A stretch of DNA of 50,432 nucleotides, taken from positions 1 to 50,432 of the forward strand of contig NZ_JAHXBF010000051.1 of the NCBI RefSeq assembly GCF_020103695.1, written 5' to 3'. Positions 20,294 through 28,025 of this stretch are shown here, in pieces (within the stretch, counting starts at the first letter, position 1; each line of letters opens with the position of its first letter). Source of the stretch: Hyalangium versicolor (GTDB taxonomy: Bacteria > Myxococcota > Myxococcia > Myxococcales > Myxococcaceae). The notes beneath the pieces were generated by a model. The model worked only from the letters and a program-made list of their open reading frames with translations. It made no database searches and was not told where the DNA came from. The position numbers were made by a program, and so were the translations under genes.

Positions 20294-21295
20294 ATGCACA
20301 CGGTCAGCGGCGTTGTCCCGTTTCTCGTGGCCCACGTGGCCCGAACCCTCGACGCGGATCCAGAGCCACTGCTGCGCGGCAGCGGGGTCGATGCCAACAC
20401 CCCTCCGCGGGGTGACGCGCACATCGCAGTCGAGCGCTACTTTGAGGTCTGGCGGCGTGCGATGGCGCTCTTCGACCACGGTTTCCCGCTGCGAGTCGCC
20501 TCGGCGTTCCGGCACGAAGACAATGAGATCTTTGGCTTTCTGGCGATGAGCTGCGCCAACATCGGCGAGGCCTTCGATCGCACGCTTCACTACAGTCGCC
20601 TCTATACCGTCGGTGCGACGTACGAGATGGACGTCGACCGCGATGCGACGCGAATCAGCTGGCTTCCTTGGCCCGGCGCGCTCGACGACGTCGGCTACCG
20701 CGCAGCGATGGACTACCACATGGCCAACATGGAGCAGGCCATCCGCCAGCTCGGCCATTCGCCCCCGCGACCGGTCGAGGTTCGTCTGCGGCACGCCGCC
20801 CCGCCCGGCGCGACCGAGTATCTCTCCTTCTATGGCACCACGCCCCGGTTTGGGTGCCCGCGGTACGAGTTGGTGTATCCCGTGGGTCTGCGCGAGGTCG
20901 GCGTCACCACCTTCAACTCGCGGCTGCGGGATTACTTCGATCTCGAGTGCCGGAAGATGATCGAGAAGCTGGGTGCGGCAAATACGGTGACGGCACAGGT
21001 TCGAAAAACGCTGATCGGGGTGATGGACGGCGGGGACAGCGGAATCGAAGCGATTGCCAAGCGCCTCGGGATGAGCACCCGAAGCTTGCAACGCCGACTC
21101 GCCGAAGAGCAAACCAGCTACAACGACCTGCTCGCCGAAGTTCGCGAGGAGTTCGCCAAGCGTTACCTGGCACGCGGTACGCTCACCGCGAGCGAGGTGG
21201 CGTACTTGATTGGGTTCACCGAACCCCCCGCGTTCTTCAAGGCGTTCAAGCGTTGGACTGGACTGACCCCGCGCGAGTTTCAAGAGCGAGGCTGA
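20294..21295 (+). CDS. AraC-family transcriptional regulator (arabinose-binding-domain type)
   Basis: 333 residues. The N-terminal two thirds resembles the AraC N-terminal ligand domain of the OruR/GbuR group (about 15-200). The C-terminal AraC DNA-binding domain is at about 235-333, with IEAIAKRLGMSTRSLQRRLA as the first helix-turn-helix and SEVAYLIGFTEPPAFFKAFK as the second. ATG 20294 lies 14 bases after an extended -10-like TGATAACCT (20272-20280), so a short leader or leaderless message is likely. It overlaps the end of the convergent DUF4386 gene by 16 bases. It may control the neighbouring membrane-protein pair, but no operator is evident. Confidence 0.85.
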   Translation: MHTVSGVVPFLVAHVARTLDADPEPLLRGSGVDANTPPRGDAHIAVERYFEVWRRAMALFDHGFPLRVASAFRHEDNEIFGFLAMSCANIGEAFDRTLHYSRLYTVGATYEMDVDRDATRISWLPWPGALDDVGYRAAMDYHMANMEQAIRQLGHSPPRPVEVRLRHAAPPGATEYLSFYGTTPRFGCPRYELVYPVGLREVGVTTFNSRLRDYFDLECRKMIEKLGAANTVTAQVRKTLIGVMDGGDSGIEAIAKRLGMSTRSLQRRLAEEQTSYNDLLAEVREEFAKRYLARGTLTASEVAYLIGFTEPPAFFKAFKRWTGLTPREFQERG

Positions 21296-22002
21296 GCGTC
21301 CGCGCGCGCCCGTGCGACTGCTGCCGGAGATGTTCTGAACATGAATCCGGCGATCAGGAACAATCCGAGTGGCAGCACCACGTTGCCTACCTCGGCGATG
21401 GGTGCGACCACCGAGGTCAGTTGGCGGAGCGCGCCGATGGCCACAATCGCAGCCGCAGAAAGCACGAGCGCTCCGCCTGTCCGTTGTTCCGAGCGCCACA
21501 GCGCAAACCCGATGCACGCGAACCAACCTGCGAGGGACAGCTCTCCAAGCAGCTCACCGAGGAGATTGCCCAGGTACCGGTTGGCAGCGTCGAACAGGGT
21601 TCCCAAGAGCTCACGGTGATCGGCGCTCGCCGAAGCCCAGCTCGAGGCGAGCGCGTCGTGAATCGACGGCCAACGCAACAGGCCGAGCATCATGGTGACT
21701 GCGGCCAGGACGGCCGCCGCTGCACCCAGCCGGGCGAGCCCGCGCCCACTGCCGTCCTCCAGCAGGGGCATCGACGCAATGCCGGCGAAGAGCAACGTCA
21801 GCGGCAGAGCGCTGTACAGAAGCCAGGCCGCTCGGAGGGTCGCACCGCCCGCGGCGAGGCGAGGAAGCACCTCGCCGGCGCCGTGGCTCAGGATGGCCGG
21901 ATAGTCGAACGCTGCGTGGAGGTAGAAGAAAACGAGGACAAACCCGGCGGCACCCAAGACCAAGGCAATCGCGCCGACGCGTTGGAGGTTGCGCGTGAAC
22001 AT
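21280..22002 (-). CDS. DUF4386-like multi-pass membrane protein
   Basis: 240 residues from ATG 22002, with GGGAG eight bases upstream. About six hydrophobic segments (near 8-28, 50-75, 88-108, 145-165, 180-200 and 205-225) leave little soluble sequence, the pattern of the DUF4386 family of inner-membrane proteins with no established function. The start is 13 bases after the stop of the outer-membrane-protein gene, so the two form one leftward transcript. Its last 16 bases overlap the AraC gene on the other strand. Confidence 0.7.
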   Translation of the reverse strand: MFTRNLQRVGAIALVLGAAGFVLVFFYLHAAFDYPAILSHGAGEVLPRLAAGGATLRAAWLLYSALPLTLLFAGIASMPLLEDGSGRGLARLGAAAAVLAAVTMMLGLLRWPSIHDALASSWASASADHRELLGTLFDAANRYLGNLLGELLGELSLAGWFACIGFALWRSEQRTGGALVLSAAAIVAIGALRQLTSVVAPIAEVGNVVLPLGLFLIAGFMFRTSPAAVARARADAQPRS

Positions 22003-22015
22003 GGGGCGTGCTCCC

Positions 22016-22657
22016 TCACCACGAATAGCCAACGCTGAGCGTCGGGATGTAATAGGTGTCCCAATCCTTGTGGCGATCGTTGTCGTAGAGGCGATCACCC
22101 ACCGCGACCGGCTGGTTGCCGGGTTGCGGCTTTTTCAGGTAGTAGAGCGCACCCACGCGGGGTGCCACGTACAAGCCCTTGTAGACCTTCCACACGTAGC
22201 CGAGCTCGAGGCCCAGCGCGAGTGAGTGGAGATCCACGTGCGCTCCGCTCTCTTGGTTGGTGACCCCCTGCTCTTTGATGTGAAACATGGCCTGGAGGTA
22301 GAAGCCTCTGTCGGTGCTCTGGGCAATGAAGTAGGACGCGTTGATTCCCAGCAAAGAGTTGACGCGCAGGTCGAAACCCTCGGGAACACCTCCGAGCGAC
22401 GGGTTGGACAGGAAGCTGGCATAGCTGAGACCGGCGCGGAACGGGCCGTAGGTCACTCCGCCGGCGATCGCGGTTCCTTGTCGGAGGAAGGCGAGGACTC
22501 CAAGGTCAACCTCGGCATAGGCACCGAAACGGAACCCGTCGTGCGCCGGCGGGCTTGTCTCTGCCGCGACCGACTCGGCCGGTTCGGCCTGGGCGGTCGA
22601 AGCCCACAGAGAGAGGGAAACAGCGAAGAGGAGAGCGCGAAGCGTTTTGTTTGACAT
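22016..22657 (-). CDS. Outer-membrane beta-barrel-like protein, unknown
   Basis: 213 residues from ATG 22657, preceded by GAGGA at eight bases. MSNKTLRALLFAVSLSLWAS is a Sec signal peptide with cleavage after AQA. The mature protein is a series of amphipathic beta strands rich in Tyr and Gly (FRFGAYAEVDLGVLAF, LGLELGYVWKVYKG) and ends LSVGYSW with a C-terminal aromatic residue, as outer-membrane barrels do. About eight to ten strands would fit. No enzyme site is visible. It is followed by the DUF4386 gene and lies between attachment-like copies A and B. Confidence 0.7.
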   Translation of the reverse strand: MSNKTLRALLFAVSLSLWASTAQAEPAESVAAETSPPAHDGFRFGAYAEVDLGVLAFLRQGTAIAGGVTYGPFRAGLSYASFLSNPSLGGVPEGFDLRVNSLLGINASYFIAQSTDRGFYLQAMFHIKEQGVTNQESGAHVDLHSLALGLELGYVWKVYKGLYVAPRVGALYYLKKPQPGNQPVAVGDRLYDNDRHKDWDTYYIPTLSVGYSW

Positions 22658-22750
22658 GGGCTCATCCTCACTCGTCGAGGATGAAAGCGCCTTGGCCGGG
22701 CCCGCCAGATCCGTGTCCGCGGGCGCCAAACGAATGCTCAGCCCGGAACC

Positions 22751-22820
22751 AAGATTGCTGGGCTTCTCGGGATGGAGGCGGCGGGAATCGAACCCGCGCC
22801 GGGCAGTGCGAAACCTCTAG
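22751..22820 (-). repeat. tRNA/tmRNA 3'-end-like direct repeat, copy B
   Basis: On the minus strand it reads as a T-arm and acceptor end (GCGGGTTCGATTCCCGC, then CGCCTCCA). Positions 22759-22797 are identical over 39 bases to 27962-28000, in the same orientation, and similarity extends over about 70 bases. It is the left member of a direct-repeat pair around the Kelch gene, the structure expected of attL/attR. Confidence 0.7.
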
Positions 22821-23403
22821 CAGAATCGCGCCCTTATCTCGTAACCGCCCGGGATGCTTCGGAGTCGATATCCCTCCGCGTTCCATTCCTTCCCGTCCTG
22901 TCCCAGACCGTTCCACAGGTTCCTGCGACATACGTGCAACATGGCAGACGCCGAACCTGAGCAGGGTGGACCCGCCCGTCGTCCTCCATGAAGGGAGCCC
23001 ACCCGCCCACGTCGTCAGGAAGTCGCGGAGATCTCGTGCCCCGCATCTCCACGTTCGCATCGATGGTAGCTGGGTCGCCTGTTCGTCAATCGTCATCAAG
23101 GCCCTGCCATCAAGCAAGCTGGCGATCACCGTGCTCAAGCACTTGGCCAGACTCACTGCCGCTCCTAACTTGTCACTGACAAGCGTGTGGGTCTCTGGAC
23201 GTTACTCTTTTGGGAGTACTCGGGAGGGATGGGGCGCGAGCCGCGCTTAATTTTGCTAGGGGTGAATTCGCTGCGCGAACGCCCGCGCAAGATGACGAGG
23301 GCGAGCTTGGACGTATGGCAGCATTAGCGTTATCTGGGCGAGCGTCTCATGGATGCGCGTGAGGTCCACGCCCGAGACGAGCAGGCGCAGAGCCGTCACC
23401 CGA
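22821..23403. other. No intact gene; coding-like relics
   Basis: Between copy B and the Kelch gene I see no complete gene. Two minus-strand stretches look coding-like but are open only in part: about 22975-23200 (…KCLSTVIASLLDGRALMTID…) and 23256-23403 (…RVTALRLLVSGVDLTRIHE…), the latter with a proper stop at 23256. Neither has a recognisable family or start. They are probably decayed remnants. Confidence 0.35.
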
Positions 23404-26400
23404 TCAAGGAGCACTGAGCCGACGCTTCGTAAGGGACCCGGCCAGAGCGAGCAAGATCCAGGTGGCAGGGGAGGCGGGGCCGCTGGAGCAACTCCAGCCA
23501 TAGTGGCTGCGCTGGATGGTGAGTGAGTATTCGGTGGCGGGTGGGCTGGTGTTGCCAGCTTCGTCCATAGCGGTCGCGGAGACAACGTAGTGTCCGAGTT
23601 CCAGTTCCATGGCAGGAGTGAAGCTCCAAGCTCCAGTTACCTCCGTCCTGACGGTCCCTATTGCTGTCCCATTCAGCGAGACTGTCACCATGGCATCAGC
23701 CTCCGCCGTGCCACCAATGGCTGGCCTTCGCGTATTGAGGAAGTGTTCAGGCCCAGTCACCTTCGGCGCTTCCGGAGGCACAGTGTCAACACTGAAGCTG
23801 AGGACCTTGGCAGTAGCGCTGACATTGCCCACCTCGTCCGTGGCGGTAGCTTGAGCTTGGTGGCGTCCCTCATTCAGCGCCGAGACAGGAGTGAAGGTCC
23901 AAAGCCCCTCTGCATTTGCCACGGCTGTTCCCGCCACGCTCCCGTCCAGCCACACTGTCACCCTTCGCCCCGCCTCCACTGTGCCTTGGACGGCTGGCCT
24001 CTGCGTATTGACGAGAGCCCCAGGCGCGGTGAGTTCGGGCGCCTTCGGAGCTGGCCCGTCCACGAGCACCATCTGCCCGGCGGAAATGCCCTGGGTCATG
24101 ACAGAGAGGATGTAGTGGCCATTCGGCACAGCCGGCATCTGTAGGGGCACCTCTGTATCGGAGAACAAGCCGTGAGGAGCTACGCGTATCAGCGTTTCTC
24201 CCTCCACTGACATGAGGCTGACCAGGGGGAAGTTCGTAGCCGAGTTCTGGGTGTTGCCGCTGCTTGCCTCCGACCGACCGCGTAAACGGAGCCCAGTGAT
24301 GTTGAATGTGCTCCCCGGCTTTTGCTTGGCGGGCGGCGCAATCACAGGGCGCCATTCCGAGTTGGCCCCCATGTCTTCGTACACCTCTGCGCTGTTGCTA
24401 CCTCCACCTGTGACGAGCACCTGCCCATCAGTCAAGAGTGCCACTATGGGGTACTTGCTGCGGGCAGAGGTCATTGAGCCTGTGATAGCCCATCGGTTCG
24501 TTCCCGAATCGTATACCTCCGCGCTGGAGAGAGACGTGCCGTGGCCGTCTTGCCCCCCAGCCACGAGCACCTTGCCACTCAGGAGCAATGTGGTCGTGTG
24601 CAGGGAGCGAGCTTGTGTCAGCGAGCCGGCAGCGGTCCATTTACCTTGACTCGGGTCGCTCCCTTCACTCGGCTTGTACACCTCCGCGCTGGAGAGGGGC
24701 GCGCCGAAAGTGTCTTGCCCCCCGGCCACGAGCACTTTGCCTCCGGGAAGTGGCGTGACGGTATGCAGGGAGCGGGCCTGTAGTAGCGAGCCAGTCGTCG
24801 TCCATTGGCCTGTACTCGGGGCATACACCTCCGCGCTGGCGAGAGCAGAGCCGAGAGCGTCTCGTCCCCCGGCCACGAGAACCTTGCCGCTAGGCAGAAT
24901 CACTGCGGTGTGGTCGGCGCAGGCGTAGGCTAGCGAGCCCGTAGCGGTAAACTGGCTCGTATCCGGGTCGTACACCTCCGCGCTGGAGAGGGGTGCGCCG
25001 AGGGCAACTTGCCCGCCGATCACGAGCACCTTGCCGCTCGGTAGCAGCGTTGCCGTGTGCAGGGAGCGGGCCTGTAGTAGCGAGCCAGTCGTCGTCCATT
25101 GGCTTGTACTCGGGTCATATACCTCCGCGCTGGCGAGAGCAGAGCCGAGAGCGTCTCGTCCCCCGGCCACGAGAACTTTGCCGCTCACCAGCAGTGTCGC
25201 TGTGTGGCCGGCGCGGGCGTGGGCCAGCGAGCCCGTAGCGGTAAACTGGCCCGTATCCGGGTCGTACACCTCCGCGCTGGAGAGGGGTGCGCCGAGGGCG
25301 ACTTGCCCGCCGACCACGAGCACCTTGCCGCTCGGTAGCAGCGTTGCCGTGTGCAGGAGGCGATCGTGAGTCAGCAGGCCCGGGGTGGCAGCCCACTGAC
25401 CCGTGCCCAGATCGTACACTTCCGCCCTGTCGTAGACGGTGTTCTCGTACCAACCCCCGGCCACGAGCACCTTCCCGTTGGACAGCAGTGTCGCCGTGTG
25501 GTTCATGTTGGCTGTGGCTACGGAACCTGTCGCGCGCCACCTCTCCGTGCCCGGGTCGTATATCTCGGCGCAGGCCAGGGGGATGCTGGTGCCCATACCT
25601 CCGGTGACCAGCACCTTGCCCGATGGCAACAGCGTTGCCGTGTGCCAATAGCGGGCCAGAGCCAGAGAATCCGTTGGCCCCCACACCCTCGTGCCCGAGT
25701 CATACACTTCCGCGCTGGTTAGAGCGCCATCTGGACCACGGCCACCGGCGACCAGTACTTTGCCCGATTGCAGCACCGTCGCCGTGTGGTTGTAGCGGGC
25801 TATGGCTGGCGAACTCGTCGGGTTCCACATGCCCGTATCTGGGGTGTACACCTCTGCGCTGGCGAGAGAGCCTTTAGGTCCAAAACCTCCAATGATCAGG
25901 ACTTGGCCTGAGGGCAAGAGCGTTGCCGTGTGATGATAGCGAGCCATGGCCATAGAGCCTGTGGAATACCATCCTCCGGTCCCTGGGTCGTACACCTCCG
26001 CGTTGGCGAGGTAGCCGCCTGGGTTGGGACTTCCTCCAGTGACGAGCACCTTGCCTGAGGGTAACAGCGTGGCCGTATGTCCGGCTCGGGCCGTGGCTAG
26101 CCAGCTCGTGGGACTCCACACTCCTCTCTTTGGGTCGTATACCTCTGCACTGGCGAGATAGCCGTCCGGGCCAATGCCTCCAGTGACCAGCACGTTGCCT
26201 GACGGCAGCAGCGTTGCCGTGTGCCAATAGCGAGCCGTAGCCAGCGAATTCGTGGGACTCCACAGTCCCGTGGCCGGGTCATATACCTCCGCGTCGGCGA
26301 GGGGGGAGCCTTGTGGCCCACGGCCACCAGTGACCAGCACCTTGCCCGAGGGCAACAGTGTCGCCGTGTGTCCGTAGCGGGCCGTGGTCAGAGAACCTGT

Positions 26401-27597
26401 CAGGCTCCATCCCTCTGGGCTTGGGTTGTACACCTCCGAGTTTGTGACTGCACTGCCGCTTGGGCCAATGCCACCCGTGACCAGCACGTTGCCCGAGGGC
26501 AACAGCGTCGCCGTGTGCCCGTAGCGGGCCGTGGCAAGTGAGTTTGTGAAATTCCATTGTCCCTCACCCGGGTCGTATACCTCCGCGCCGGCAAGCGCTC
26601 TGCCACTGGGGCCGTCCCCTCCGGTGACCAGCACTTGACCCGAGGGCAACAGCGTCGCCGTATGCCTGTAGTAGCGAACCGTAGCCAGAGCGCCCGTGGG
26701 GCTCCATGCTCCCGTGCCCGGGTCGTATACCTCCGTGCTGGAAAGAGGGGTGTTGTTGGTGCCTATCCCCCCGACGACCAGCACCTTGCCCGAGAACAGG
26801 AGCGTCGCCGCTTGCCAGGAGCGGGCTGTGGCCAGAGATCCTGTGGGGCTCCACACTCCCGTGCCCGGGTCGTATACCTCTGTACTGGCAAAGCAGCCGT
26901 CTTGGTACTCGCCACCGGTGACGAGCACCTGACCCGAGGGCAACAGCGTTGCAGTATGGTTATAGCGGGCCGTGGCCAGAGATCCTGTGGGGCTCCACAT
27001 CCCCGTGCTCGGGTCGTACACCTCCGCGCTCGCGAGAGGGATATTGGTCGCATCTCTTCCCCCGACGACAAGAACCTGACCTGAGTGCAGCAATGTTGCC
27101 GTGTGTAGATACGTTCCCGTAGCCAGTGAGTTCGTCGCGGTCCACGTCCCTGTACTCGGGTCATACACCTCCGCGCTGGCGAGGGCGCCACTCAGGCCAA
27201 AGCCTCCAATGACCAGCACCTTGCCTGACGACAACAGTGTCGCGGTATGCGCGGCGCGGGCCCTGGCCAGAGTGTCCGTGGGGCTCCACACCCCCGTGCT
27301 CGGGTCGTACACCTCCGCGCTGGCAAGGAGGGTATTGTTGGCGTCGAGCCCCCCTACGACGAGCACCCTGCCGCTGGGTAGCAGTGTCTCAGTGTGTCCA
27401 TAGCGAGGCGTGGCCAGGGAACCCGAGGCGCTCCACTGCCCTGTAGCCATGGACTGGAGAGCTTTGGACGCAACCCTCTCGCTGGGTCCATATTCGTCCT
27501 CGCCCAGCGGTGCCTTGTCGCATGACAGACCCAGCAGCGCTGAGATCATGGCAAGCCGCGCAACGATCTCTAATTCCGTTCTTGGAATGAAAAGCAT
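23404..27597 (-). CDS. Giant Kelch-repeat lipoprotein with Ig-like domains and MYXO-CTERM-like tail
   Basis: 1397 residues from ATG 27597, with GAGGAG six bases upstream. The signal ends in lipobox LGLSC (Cys26). From about residue 45 to 1110 run 21 Kelch-type units of about 49-50 residues, each with HTATLLPSGKVLVxGG and SAEVYDPxTGxWxxT. That is several beta-propellers' worth. Two Ig-like domains follow (AxxTDEVGNVS... and AxxMDEAGNTS..., about 1200-1355). The tail has one Cys, a hydrophobic segment and Lys-Arg-Arg (YGWSCSSG...LLALAGSLTKRR), like MYXO-CTERM sorting signals. A cell-surface adhesive or scaffold role is inferred. It sits between direct repeats B and C. Confidence 0.88.
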   Translation of the reverse strand: MLFIPRTELEIVARLAMISALLGLSCDKAPLGEDEYGPSERVASKALQSMATGQWSASGSLATPRYGHTETLLPSGRVLVVGGLDANNTLLASAEVYDPSTGVWSPTDTLARARAAHTATLLSSGKVLVIGGFGLSGALASAEVYDPSTGTWTATNSLATGTYLHTATLLHSGQVLVVGGRDATNIPLASAEVYDPSTGMWSPTGSLATARYNHTATLLPSGQVLVTGGEYQDGCFASTEVYDPGTGVWSPTGSLATARSWQAATLLFSGKVLVVGGIGTNNTPLSSTEVYDPGTGAWSPTGALATVRYYRHTATLLPSGQVLVTGGDGPSGRALAGAEVYDPGEGQWNFTNSLATARYGHTATLLPSGNVLVTGGIGPSGSAVTNSEVYNPSPEGWSLTGSLTTARYGHTATLLPSGKVLVTGGRGPQGSPLADAEVYDPATGLWSPTNSLATARYWHTATLLPSGNVLVTGGIGPDGYLASAEVYDPKRGVWSPTSWLATARAGHTATLLPSGKVLVTGGSPNPGGYLANAEVYDPGTGGWYSTGSMAMARYHHTATLLPSGQVLIIGGFGPKGSLASAEVYTPDTGMWNPTSSPAIARYNHTATVLQSGKVLVAGGRGPDGALTSAEVYDSGTRVWGPTDSLALARYWHTATLLPSGKVLVTGGMGTSIPLACAEIYDPGTERWRATGSVATANMNHTATLLSNGKVLVAGGWYENTVYDRAEVYDLGTGQWAATPGLLTHDRLLHTATLLPSGKVLVVGGQVALGAPLSSAEVYDPDTGQFTATGSLAHARAGHTATLLVSGKVLVAGGRDALGSALASAEVYDPSTSQWTTTGSLLQARSLHTATLLPSGKVLVIGGQVALGAPLSSAEVYDPDTSQFTATGSLAYACADHTAVILPSGKVLVAGGRDALGSALASAEVYAPSTGQWTTTGSLLQARSLHTVTPLPGGKVLVAGGQDTFGAPLSSAEVYKPSEGSDPSQGKWTAAGSLTQARSLHTTTLLLSGKVLVAGGQDGHGTSLSSAEVYDSGTNRWAITGSMTSARSKYPIVALLTDGQVLVTGGGSNSAEVYEDMGANSEWRPVIAPPAKQKPGSTFNITGLRLRGRSEASSGNTQNSATNFPLVSLMSVEGETLIRVAPHGLFSDTEVPLQMPAVPNGHYILSVMTQGISAGQMVLVDGPAPKAPELTAPGALVNTQRPAVQGTVEAGRRVTVWLDGSVAGTAVANAEGLWTFTPVSALNEGRHQAQATATDEVGNVSATAKVLSFSVDTVPPEAPKVTGPEHFLNTRRPAIGGTAEADAMVTVSLNGTAIGTVRTEVTGAWSFTPAMELELGHYVVSATAMDEAGNTSPPATEYSLTIQRSHYGWSCSSGPASPATWILLALAGSLTKRRLSAP
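24767..25354. repeat. Near-identical 294-base tandem duplication inside the Kelch gene
   Basis: Sequence from 24767 recurs from 25061 with an offset of exactly 294 bases (98 residues, two Kelch units) and only scattered changes, far closer than any other units of the gene. The frame is kept. It indicates a recent two-unit expansion. Confidence 0.75.
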
Positions 27598-27739
27598 GAA
27601 TGGCTCCTCAATGAGCGCCGACAGGAGATGCAAGTGGCGGACCTAGAGCCGGTTGTGCTGCTGCAGGGACTGGAGTCTGAAGGAGGAGGCCAGGAGTCAG
27701 TTGGCGCGCAGGCGTTAGTTGACGCGCAAGCCCACACGG

Positions 27740-27751
27740 CTGACGCGTCAG
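27740..27751. promoter_or_regulatory. 12-base palindrome upstream of the Kelch gene
   Basis: CTGACGCGTCAG is a perfect palindrome 143 bases before the Kelch start. Two related half-copies, GTTGGCGCGCAGGC and GTTGACGCGCAAGC, precede it by 20-40 bases. It could be an operator; no promoter hexamers are obvious. Confidence 0.25.
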
Positions 27752-27829
27752 GAAGCCCTGTGCCGACGCCTGCTGGAGACGCTTGCTGGAGTTGCCCTGA
27801 TTCCGTGGAGGGTTCTCGGAGTTGGGCCT

Positions 27830-27953
27830 TCAGGCTGCGGCCAAGAGCTTCTTTCCGTAGTTGATGGGCGACTGGCGATCGAGAGCGGAGTGGAGGCGAT
27901 GAGGGTTGTACCAGCCCTCGATGAACTCGAAGAGGGCCACCCAGCGACTCTTT
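27830..27953 (-). pseudogene. IS3-family transposase (OrfB) C-terminal remnant
   Basis: Translation of the minus strand gives SRWVALFEFIEGWYNPHRLH, then SALDRQSPINYGKKLLAAA and a stop (27830-27832), the standard end of IS3-group integrase-type transposases. Everything upstream of this, including the DDE core, is missing. The fragment ends exactly where direct repeat C begins (27954), so recombination at the repeat probably cut the element. Confidence 0.8.
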
Positions 27954-28025
27954 AAGATTGTTGGGCTTCTCGGGATGGAGGCGGCGGGAATCGAACCCGC
28001 TGCCGGGCGGTGCGAAATTCCTAGG
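27954..28025 (-). repeat. tRNA/tmRNA 3'-end-like direct repeat, copy C
   Basis: Right member of the pair with copy B: 39 identical bases (27962-28000) within about 71 similar bases, same orientation, 5203 bases apart. On the minus strand it reads TTTCGCACCGCCCGGC before the T-arm. Its right end overlaps the stop codon of the DUF92 gene (28021-28023). Confidence 0.7.

Noticed and set aside
22751..22850. A functional tRNA or tmRNA gene
   Set aside because: Only the T-arm and acceptor 3' strand are present; no matching 5' acceptor strand, D-arm or anticodon arm could be found nearby in any of the three copies.
23404..27597. Regular repeats that could be taken for a CRISPR array or satellite
   Set aside because: The period is about 147-150 bases, in frame, and encodes Kelch units; there are no short identical repeats with unique spacers.
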